From the NCBI RefSeq assembly GCF_000313135.1, contig NW_004457620.1, positions 183,388-215,016 on the forward strand: DNA of 31,629 nucleotides, written 5' to 3'. The position numbers were made by a program, and so were the translations under genes. Of this stretch, positions 11,245-24,792 are shown piece by piece. The stretch is from Acanthamoeba castellanii str. Neff. Taxonomy: Eukaryota > Discosea > Longamoebia > Acanthamoebidae. The notes below the pieces were generated by a model. The model was not told where the DNA came from, made no database searches, and saw only the letters and a program-made list of their open reading frames with translations. Each line of letters starts with the position of its first letter. Positions within the stretch are counted from its first letter, which is position 1.

Positions 11245-12209
11245 AAATAGAGAAAGCCCCATTTTTGTACATACACAGCGGTGCACCGTCATACCACACC
11301 TCCACTTCCTCCTCCTCCCCTCGGGCGCAACAACAACAACCACCACCCCCAACACACCACACAGGCGGTCGGTCCCCTCCCTTTCCCAACTTGGCCTATT
11401 AATTAGGAACCACATTGCAACATCGCGGCCACCGCCTCTTTTTTTTTTTTTTGCTAAATGATGTCGACACTATTATCGCTTCAGAAACGAGGAGCAGGAC
11501 AACGCAACGCTCAAGCTCCCGCCGCACTGCCGCACGAGCACGAGCCGCCCGGGCTGCTTTTATTTTCCAACGCGTCCCGACCACCACAACCAGCAGCAGC
11601 AGCGGACACTAGTGCCCCCCCCTTACTGGTTGTCGTAGACCCCCACTTCCATTCAGTGACGGTACTTGCGCCTCTCGTTCTCTCCTGTGCGTGTGTTTCT
11701 CTCTGTGTGTCTGTCTGTCTGTCTCCTCGTTGGGGTGGCATGTGTGCACGATTATGGTGGGCGGCGGCCAAATGGCGACAAAGGCCATTGCAATTGCCAT
11801 CCTTTCCGCCACACCTTGTTGGGTGATCTGGCCGCTGCCAAGGGGTTTTTTTTGCCAATTGGTGCGTTGATGGTCTGGCCACACATATTTCTTATCGCGA
11901 TTTCCCCCCCCCCAACTAGTAGTACTACGTAGGGGGTGGTGGTGGTGGTCGTTTTTGGTGTATTGTACCAACCCCCCAAATTGCGGGGGGCGGGGCGACT
12001 GCCCGGGGACGGGTCGGTGAACCCACAGCACCGCGCAGCGCCGCAGCCGCAGCAGTTCGTGGTGGTGGTGGCTGGTGGGTCGTACTACCCGACTACGACT
12101 ACGACGAGGGACACGACTCACTCACCACGCAACAGCCAGGCAGAGCAGCCAGGCAGAGTAGTTGTAGCAGCAGCAGGAGCAGCAGCAGCAGCAGCAGCAG
12201 GAGGACACG
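11245..12209. other. Intergenic region between SEL1L and the headpiece gene
   Basis: No convincing gene was seen. It holds a T-run (11439-11452), CT/TG-rich stretches near 11690-11725, homopolymer C and G runs, and a CAG-rich stretch at 12167-12202 directly before the ATG at 12210. The open frame running into the region from the downstream gene reflects only the lack of stop codons. The upstream part probably carries the SEL1L 3' UTR (no clear AATAAA) and the rest the promoter and 5' UTR of the headpiece gene. Confidence 0.5.
12167..12202 (+). repeat. CAG-type trinucleotide repeat in the 5' UTR
   Basis: An interrupted GCA/CAG run with two GGA interruptions ends 7 bases before the ATG at 12210. 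It is likely transcribed as 5' UTR of the headpiece gene. Confidence 0.6.
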
Positions 12210-13179
12210 ATGTCTTCAGAAGAAGCCGACAGGCTGAGGCAACGGCGGGAGGAGATCGAGCGGCGCAAGGCCGAACTCGCCAAGCTTCGCGGGGAGGCCG
12301 CCTCCGGAGGAACGGCGGGAGCGAACGGGGGCGAGGCGGCGCCGGCCTCGCTCGACGACAAGAAGTCGGAGCTCGAGCGCAAGAAGGAGGAGCTCCTGCG
12401 CCGCAAGGCCGAGCTGGCCGCCCGCAAGGAGCAGGCCGACCGCCTCAAGAATGCCCTCTCCACCGACGACCTCACCGCCGTCCCCTCCCCCTTCTCCCGA
12501 GCCCCGCCACGCCGCCAACGCCAACGCCAACGGCAGCACCGCCGCCGCCGCCGCTGCCGCCGCCCCTGAGCCTGAGCAGCCGCAGCAGCCCGCATCAGTG
12601 GCGGTGGTGGCCAATAAGGAGGCAGCAGCCAGCCACTCGCCCGTCTCTTCTCCTCGTTCCGACGCGGCCCCCGCGAGGTCGGGCGCCACCCCCACCACCC
12701 CCGGACGCGTACCTCCGCCCCTCGCCGCCACTGCCACTGTGCCACGTGCTGTGGACTCACACCCAACCAACCACCCTACCAACCACCCTACCAACCACCC
12801 CTACCAACTGCAGCAGCAGCGTAGCAACCCGGACCTCGAGGCGCTGCGTGCGGAGAAGGAGCGGCTCATGGAGCTCCTGTCTCGGCAGGACCGAGAGGAC
12901 AAGGCGCGCGAGGAGGAGGAGAGGCGCCGCCGCAAGCAGGAGAACCTCGAGGCCATCCGCGCCGAGAAGGAGCGCCTCAAGGAGGAGCAGTGGCGCCTCG
13001 AGCAAGAGATGCGCCAGCGCGAGGCACCCACCCCCACCTCCCTCCCTTGACGCCAACGTCGTGGTCCTTTCCGTGCCGTGCCGTGCCGTGCCGTGCCGTG
13101 CCTCTCTTCTCTTCTCTTCTCTTCTCTTCTCTTCTCTTCTCTCTCTCTCTCTTCTCTTCTCTTCTCTTCTCTTCTCTCT

Positions 13180-13252
<73 letters not shown>

Positions 13253-15629
13253 CGTGTGGCGTTGTTCCCGGCAGCGCCGTCTCACCACCTGGTGGTGATG
13301 TGTGTCGTGTGGTGTCGGGTGTGTCCTCGCCGGGTACGGTGGCTGTGGTGGGGGTGGGTGGGTGGGGGGGTTGTCTCGGTGCAGGAGGAGGAGAAGGAGG
13401 AGAGGCGTGCGCGCCGGCAGCGGGAGATCGAGGAGAAGCGGTTGCGGGAGGAGGCCGAGAAGGAGGAGCAGTTCCAGCGGGAGCAGGAGGAGCAGCGGCG
13501 TCTCGAGGAGGAGAAGCTTGCGTGGCTGGAGAAGCGGCGCGCGGAGCTCGAGGAAGCGCGTGCGCGGGAGGAGGAGGAGCGGCAGCGCAAGTACGAGGAG
13601 GAGATGGCGGCGACGCGTCGCGAGGAGGAGGAGCGGCGGGAGCGTAACCGGCGGCGCATCGAGGCCATCAAGGAGGCGCGCGAGCGCGAGGAGGCCGAGA
13701 AGGAGGAGCGGCACCGGCAGGAGCAGGAGGAGCAGCGGCGGGCCGAGCAGGAGAAGGGGGAGCGGCGGCGGCGGCGCGCGGAGGAGCTGCAGGCCAAGCG
13801 GGAGGCCGAGGAGAGGCTCAAGGAGGAGCAGTTTGCGCAGGAGCAGGAGGAGCGGCGGCGCGAGGAGGCCGAGAAGCGGGTGCGTCGCGAGGAGCGGCTG
13901 CGTCGGCTGCAGGAGCTGCGCGAGAAGGAGGAGGAGGAGCGGCAGCGCATCTTCGAGGACGAGCAGGCCCTGGCGCAGCTCGAGGAGGAGGACCGGCGGG
14001 AGCGCAACCGGCGGCGCATCGAGGCCATCAAGGAGGCGCGCGAGCGCGAGGAGGCCGAGAAGGAGGAGCGGTACCGGCAGGAGCAGGAGGAGCGCAAGCA
14101 GTGGGAGGAGGAGCAGGCCGAGAAGCGCCGGCGCCGCGCGGCCGAGCTCGAGGCCAAGCGCGAGCGCGAGGAGCGCGAGAAGGAGGAGGCCTTCCGCCGG
14201 GAGCTCGAGGAGCAGCGCAAGCGCGAGGAGGAGCAGCGCGCCGTGCGCGAGCGCCGCCGCCGGGAGCTCGAGGAGCGGCGGGAGCGCGAGGAGGCCGAGC
14301 GGCAGGAGGAGTGGCAGCGCGAGCACGAGGCCACCAAGCGCGAGGAGGAGGAGCGGCGGGAGCGTAACCGGCGGCGCATCGAGGCCATCAAGGAGGCGCG
14401 CGAGCGCGAGGAGGCCGAGAAGGAGGAGCGGTACCGGCAGGAGCAGGAGCACGCGCGCCGGTCGACGGAGAAGGAGGAGGAGAAGCGGCGGCGGCGGCTG
14501 CTCGAGCTGGAGATGATTCGCGAGCGCGAGGAGAAGGAGAAGGAGGAGAAGTTCCGCCTCGAGCAGGAGGAGCTCAAGCGGCAGCAGGAGCTGGCCCGCG
14601 TCAAGGCCGAGAGCCGCCGCCGCGAGCTCGAACTGCGCCGCGAGCTCGAGGAGAAGGAGAAGGAGGACAAGTTCCGCCTCGAGCAGGAGGAGAAGCGCCG
14701 CTGGGAGGAGGAGAAGCGCGAACGCGCCGAGCGCCGCCGCCGCGAGCTCGAGGAGAAGCGCGAACGCGAGGAGCGCGAACGCGAGGAGCAGTTCCGCCGC
14801 GAGCAGGAGGAGAAGCGCCGCCTCGACGACGAGGCCCGCGAGCGCGCCGAACGCCGCCGCCGCGAGATCGAGGAGAAGCGCGAGCTCGAGGAGCGCGAGA
14901 AGGAGGCCGCCTTCCGCCGCGAGCAGGAGGAGCTCCGCCGCCTCGAGGAGGAGAAGCGCGAGAAGGCCGAGCGCCGCCGCCGCGAGATCGAAGAGATGCG
15001 CGAGCGCGAGGAGCAGGAGAAGCACGAGCGCTTCCTCATCGAGCAGGAGATGCGCGCCCTCGAGGAGCTCGAGAAGGAGGAGGCCCGCATCCGCCGCCAG
15101 GAGGAGATCGAGGAGCGCCGCGAGCTCGAGGAACTCGAGAAGCTCAAGCGCGCCCTCGCCGACAAGGAGCGCGAGAAGAAGCTCCTCGAAGAAGACCGGT
15201 AAGGGACACACACACGACACACGACACCGCCGCGCCTGTTCACCCATCTCACGTGTGAGCAACAGACGCCGCAAGGAGGAGGAGAGGAGGAGGGCCGAGG
15301 AAGGCGCCATCCAGCCCCGCGAACCCATCCTGCCGCTCGACGCGCTGAAGGACAAGCCGCCGGGCACCAACCACGCCGAACTCGAGGTACGCGCGGACAA
15401 CTTCCACTCCTACTCCTCCTGCCCCACCGCTGGGGGGGGGGTGCGCGTGGTGCGCGCGTCGAGCAACTAATGATCGTCGCGTCTCCTCCCCCCCCCGCTG
15501 TTCCATCGCTCGCAGTCGCACCTGTCCAACCCGGAGTTCGAGAAGGTGTTCAAGATGAACCGCGCCAAGTTCTACCAGCAGCCCAAGTGGAAGCGCGAGC
15601 AGCTCAAGAAGAGCGCTGGTCTCTTCTAG
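12210..15629 (+). CDS. Long charged ER/K-helix protein with C-terminal villin headpiece
   Basis: Likely actin-binding cytoskeletal protein with a rod-like spacer. Exons: 12210-12479, about 12571-13023, 13385-15198, 15266-15386, 15516-15629 (about 923 residues). The start MSSEEADRLRQRREE is charged and helical. A Pro/Ala/Ser-rich linker with NHPT repeats follows. Residues about 242-860 are almost entirely E, R, K, Q and A, with a 40-residue repeat. The last about 60 residues are a clear villin headpiece: PLDALKDKPPG, then SHLSNPEFEKVF, then FYQQPKWKREQLKK, ending in the diagnostic AGLF and stop. The frame change near 12480 fits an intron 12480-12570 (nearby acceptors to 12588 also fit). The intron 13024-13384 has a GC donor (GAG|GCACCC) and holds a long microsatellite. 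No gelsolin repeats are present, so it is not villin itself. Myosin-like rods are excluded by the lack of heptad hydrophobics. Confidence 0.85.
13071..13249 (+). repeat. Compound microsatellite in an intron: (CCGTG)6, (TCTTC)n, (TG)33
   Basis: Within intron 13024-13384 three simple repeats abut: six copies of CCGTG (13071-13100), a TCTTC/CT tract (about 13101-13182) and about 33 TG dinucleotides (13183-13249). It is not coding. The purine/pyrimidine strand asymmetry and the TG run could adopt triplex or Z-DNA forms. Confidence 0.9.
13442..15121 (+). repeat. Fourteen tandem 120-base (40-residue) coding repeats
   Basis: Units begin at 13442 and then every 120 bases (13562, 13682 and so on to 15002), followed by a partial unit ending at 15198. 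Each unit starts near the pattern EREEAEKEE and ends with a basic block such as RRRREIEE. No insertion or deletion interrupts the fourteen units. Three units also share a near-identical block of over 100 bases at 13621, 13981 and 14341, exactly 360 bases apart. Confidence 0.9.
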
Positions 15630-15738
15630 GCGGCGCCGGCGGACCCAAAGAAAAGGGCAGGGGCGAGGAGGACTGGCGCCAAAGGTCGTTGTTTGTTATT
15701 TAATTATTTAATTATTTGATCATTGTTGTTGTTGTGCC
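15630..15738. other. Short convergent intergenic segment
   Basis: These 109 bases separate the stop codons of the headpiece gene and the Myb gene. The middle carries a TTATTTAA-type AT-rich direct repeat (about 15695-15718) that probably directs 3' end formation on one or both strands. On the minus strand it gives AAATAA-like variants rather than a perfect AATAAA. Confidence 0.4.
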
Positions 15739-20547
<4,809 letters not shown>

Positions 20548-21263
20548 GCCGCGCCCGCCGACCGCCGACCGCCGACGAGGATCAACCCCCAGGGAGGATT
20601 TTTTTTTTTTTGCGGGATGCCCGCACGCGTGCGGCGACGGAGAGAGAAGAGAAGAGAGAGGCATGCGCGGAGAAGGAGATGTGGCGTGCGCTGGTTGTGG
20701 GGAGAAGGAGGAGGACGTCGGGGCAGTGGTGTCGCGCTGTGGTGGGCGGGAGTGTGGAGGGGTGGTTGCGCTGATGGTGTGGTCCCCCGTTAGGCCGGCC
20801 GTACGGGTCTCTGTGGGTCACACGCGCTGTGGCTCGCGGGCTCTTGCGGTTGTGTACGGGCGGGGTGCGACTCCCATTCGGTGGTGAGGCCTCACTCGGG
20901 CGCTGCGCGGGAGGAGGGGCCTTGTGAACTTGTCCGCCCCTTGGCGTGTGCAGGTAAGCAATGCTCCCTCCCTTCCAGCGGTTGTCGTGTGTGTCTCCCC
21001 TCTCCTCCAGTCCCGAGAAGAGCCAGCGCCCACCTTTCTGTTTTTGTTGTTTTTTTAAAAAATCACCATTTTTCGCGCTACACCACACTTGGGTACGCAA
21101 TAAAATAGAAAATGTTTTATTCATTTGCTAGGCAACCAGGGCAACTCCGGAGAAGGAAAAAAGGGGCCGCTCTTGAACGGACCTTGTTGTTGCCCAGCCC
21201 GAGAGTAGAGACAAGCAAGTCCGTTGTTGTTGTTCTCCTTCTCCCTTTCCACCCTCTTTAGCC
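20548..21263. other. Intergenic region between DDX5-like and PP2A genes
   Basis: No gene recognised. A T-run (about 20599-20611) follows the DDX5 stop by about 50 bases. AATAAA at 21099-21104, just after a T-rich stretch (21030-21072), is the best polyadenylation signal, which would imply a long helicase 3' UTR. The rest, up to the ATG at 21264, should contain the PP2A promoter and has CT-rich stretches (21231-21260). Confidence 0.4.
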
Positions 21264-22519
<1,256 letters not shown>

Positions 22520-22653
22520 GTGTGTTACCAGTTTCCCCCCCCCCAAAGGTGGGCGATGACGACGCCATGTTTCTCCACAGAATGTGCCACTCATTTTTGG
22601 CACTAAAGCCTTGTACTTTCGCTTTCTTCTTTGTAACTTCGGAAAAGAGAAAA

Positions 22654-22663
22654 AATAAATAAA
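22654..22663 (+). terminator. Overlapping AATAAA signals of the PP2A gene
   Basis: Two overlapping AATAAA hexamers lie about 135 bases past the TGA stop at 22517-22519 in an A-rich stretch. They are the likely polyadenylation signal, about 70 bases before the left end of the inverted-repeat element. Confidence 0.65.
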
Positions 22664-22730
22664 AAAGGAAAACACAAAAACGCCAAGAAGGTAGCGGAGT
22701 TTTGACTTAGAATTTTTGGGCGGTAGTTGG

Positions 22731-23101
22731 TTTGTCTGGTGCGGGGTCAACCCACTGCCGTACTCGCCAAGGGGGCGGAGTTTAGACTTGGAATTTTTTG
22801 CGTCGCAGTCACCAAGCAAGTCTGACAGACAAGATGGCTCGTTTTCTCGCTTGCTCCGTAATCTCTTGACCTCGCGTTTTGTTCAAACTGCGCCGCATCG
22901 CGTGGGCTTCACGATGTGATAGGATTCAGCCCGCTAGGACCTCACCATTTTTACCATGAAATCGACATGTAGCAGTTTTTTTCGACTTCACACAATCGAG
23001 AGCGCTGTTTTTCTCGCTTGCCTTGATAGCTGGCAGCCTGGTCATCATTTTTCAGACCAATTAGACCATGGGCAATAAGATAGCGCACGAATCAGGGCGC
23101 T
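22731..23101 (+). repeat. Left terminal inverted repeat
   Basis: It pairs with 24363-24753 in reverse complement over its whole length, with few mismatches. Shared landmarks include GGCGGAGTTTAGACTTGGAA, CAGACAAGATGGCTCGTTTT and GCTGTTTTTCTCGCTTGCCT. The right copy has about 21 extra bases after the shared GATAGGATTCAGCC. Confidence 0.9.
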
Positions 23102-23162
23102 ACAGACCGCTGTTAGCTCATAACTTGTTGCTCGAAAATCACGCTAGAAATCATTGCGCACC

Positions 23163-23257
23163 ATTTTTCTCGCTTTCCTTGATAGCTGGCCACCTGCCAA
23201 TCATTTTCCAGACCAATTGGACCATGGGCTACAAGATAGCGCACGATTGAGGGCGCT
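23163..23257 (+). repeat. Direct partial copy of the inner left TIR
   Basis: About 95 bases repeat, with substitutions, the inner part of the left TIR (about 23007-23101) 156 bases further in. Both contain CCTTGATAGCTGGC, AGACCAATT, GACCATGGGC and AAGATAGCGCACGA. No such copy flanks the right TIR. Confidence 0.8.
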
Positions 23258-23449
23258 ACCTTACCTGACGGAAGATTACGCCCTCTGGTACACGCGTGCG
23301 CGGACTCCTCCGTCATCACGACACTGTTCGAACACCAGGAGATGAGTCGCCGTCCTCGACTTCAGCGGTGCAACGAAAACGAGTAGAACTAGTTTACTCC
23401 GCCCCCATCGCAGTCGTCGTGATCTCCGCGGTTGTCCGCGATGAAACAA

Positions 23450-23513
23450 ATTCTTCAGGAGATGACTCAGTTTCGCGGACAACCGCGGGAAACTGAGTCA
23501 TCTCCTGAAGAAT
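23450..23513. repeat. Perfect 25-bp hairpin
   Basis: Arms 23450-23474 and 23489-23513 are perfect reverse complements around a 14-base centre that itself pairs GCGG with CCGC. An upstream segment, about 23426-23441 (CCGCGGTTGTCCGCGA), complements the inner stem and loop, so an alternative fold exists. Confidence 0.9.
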
Positions 23514-23570
23514 CAGCCCAAGCTAATCCGAATCTTAAACTTGAATTGTTCTGACCTGACAGTCGCCCAG

Positions 23571-23611
23571 CAGCAACAGCTTGTTACTCATCTCCTAACA
23601 AGCTGTTGCTG
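23571..23611. repeat. Perfect 16-bp hairpin with 9-base loop
   Basis: CAGCAACAGCTTGTTA (23571-23586) and its exact reverse complement (23596-23611) flank the loop CTCATCTCC. The loop repeats a CATCTCC word found in the neighbouring 25-bp hairpin. No U-tract follows, so it is not a simple terminator. Confidence 0.9.
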
Positions 23612-23724
23612 TTTACACGAGTGGCCTAGTAGAAAATTAGTTCCACGAAGTAGTACCGCAGCCTCCCCACACCCATCATTGTCTAAATGATAATAAATTG
23701 TAAAACTGCATTTTCACTTGTCGT

Positions 23725-23874
23725 CCATGCGTAGCCCACGTGCGGTCGACGCGTAACTTACGCGCTGTCGATGCGTAGCTTACGAGTAGCTTACGCGCGA
23801 CTTACGCGCGACCCACGCGTGGTCAACACGTTTAACGTATGCTACGCGTTCTACGCGTGTTACGCGTTTTGGGG
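23725..23874. repeat. ACGCG-rich degenerate repeat cluster
   Basis: Eight ACGCG words plus ATGCGTAG variants fall in 150 bases, often as CTTACGCG or CTACGCGT, on both strands. They include palindromic cores such as CCACGCGTGG. Position is inside the TIR element. Confidence 0.7.
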
Positions 23875-24076
23875 CTCATGTCCTCCGACAGTCCTCACTC
23901 TGCTCTCCCATGAGCGACAGCCACATTTGCCGTCCGTGGAGCTTTCAAAGCAAGTGAGCTTTCCTGAACCTATCATTGGCTTCCATGTGGGCTCGTGAGC
24001 AATTCGTGGTACAAGTTTTTGGAGTTGAAGTAGTTCCACGATTTAGACGCGTTGTCGTTGCATCCCGCCTAGAAGA

Positions 24077-24362
24077 GTGCCAAGGATGCCGAGCGAGCTC
24101 TCGGAGGTCCAGCGTGGCGAAGAAGAGGAGGAGTGCGTTGAGCTCACGGTCAGCGAGACGTGTGCTACTGTTTCCAGGTCTGGTTCAAATCTAGACTGGA
24201 TCGCCGACACCGGCGCGTCCAGCCACTTCGCCTACGACCGTCGCGATCTTCTTGACTTCGTTCCCTTGGCAGAGTAACACTCGGCGACGGCTCAACTGTG
24301 CCCGTGCTCGGCGGAGATTCTCGATCCATTTGCGCGTCCAAGGGAACGACTCTTCCCTCACC
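24077..24362 (+). pseudogene. Ty1/copia Gag-Pol fragment (protease region), broken
   Basis: The frame from 24077 reads NLDWIADTGASSHFAYDRR, the copia-type aspartic protease site (W..D[ST]GAS.H) with its D-T-G at 24197-24205. A stop follows at 24275-24277, while another frame continues with RVTLGDGSTVPVLGG, the expected next copia block, so a frameshift separates them. The fragment ends at the right TIR. No integrase or reverse transcriptase is present, so it is a captured remnant. Confidence 0.75.
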
Positions 24363-24753
24363 AGCGCCCTGATTCGCGCGCTATCTTGTTGCCCATGGTC
24401 TAATTGGTCTGAAAAATGATTACCAGGCTGCCAGCTATCAAGGCAAGCGAGAAAAACAGCGCTCTCGATTGTGTGAAGTCGAAAAAAACTGCTACATGTC
24501 GATTTCATGGTAAAAATGGTGAGGTCCTAGCGGCCCAATGAGGCATTCTGCAGGGCTGAATCCTATCACATCGTGAAACCCACGCGCTGCGGCGCAGTTT
24601 GAACAAAACGCGAGGTCAAGAGCTTACGGAGCAAGCGAGAAAACGAGCCATCTTGTCTGTCAGACTTGCGTGGTGACTGCGACGCAAAAAATTCCAAGTC
24701 TAAACTCCGCCCTCTTGGCGGTACGACAGTCAGTTGACCCCGCACCAGACAAA
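24363..24753 (-). repeat. Right terminal inverted repeat
   Basis: Reverse complement of the left TIR (22731-23101), with about 21 inserted bases near 24535-24555. It ends 39 bases from the METTL16 stop codon (24793-24795). Confidence 0.9.
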
Positions 24754-24792
24754 ATCCATTGGGTAAATAGTTTTAAATTGATTACTATTGCC

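Larger units (their letters stand above)
22731..24753. mobile_element. Non-autonomous element with long terminal inverted repeats
   Basis: About 2.0 kb bounded by inverted copies of 371 and 391 bases. Outer ends read TTTGTCTGGTGCGGGGTCAA and its complement. The inside is visibly poorer in GC than the genes around it and has no transposase-length frame. It contains a repeated piece of the left TIR, two perfect hairpins, an ACGCG-rich cluster and a broken Ty1/copia protease fragment. I found no clear target-site duplication. A nearby copy of an outer-TIR motif at about 22692-22720 suggests nested or repeated insertion. It could be a foldback/MITE-like DNA transposon or a recombined repeat; the family is not recognised. 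Confidence 0.75.

Noticed and set aside
11936..12209. Upstream in-frame extension of the headpiece gene
   Set aside because: The frame belongs to the later exon, not to the first exon starting at 12210; the sequence is low-complexity promoter/5' UTR and contains no protein-like segment.
12480..12588. Frameshift in the headpiece gene
   Set aside because: An intron with a GT donor at 12480 and AG acceptors at 12570-12588 restores frame and makes the total a whole number of codons.
13442..15121. CRISPR-like or satellite array
   Set aside because: The 120-base periodicity is coding, with no spacers, and is maintained at protein level.
12977..15400. Very long antisense open frames (807 and 656 codons) opposite the charged repeats
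   Set aside because: Leu-rich and Ser/Arg-rich translations are simply the complement of GAG/CGC-rich repeat codons; the plus strand ends in a genuine villin headpiece with splice sites.
22520..24790. tRNA or other RNA gene in the AT-richer island
   Set aside because: The hairpins have perfect long stems without cloverleaf geometry, and I could not find A/B box pairs at proper spacing.
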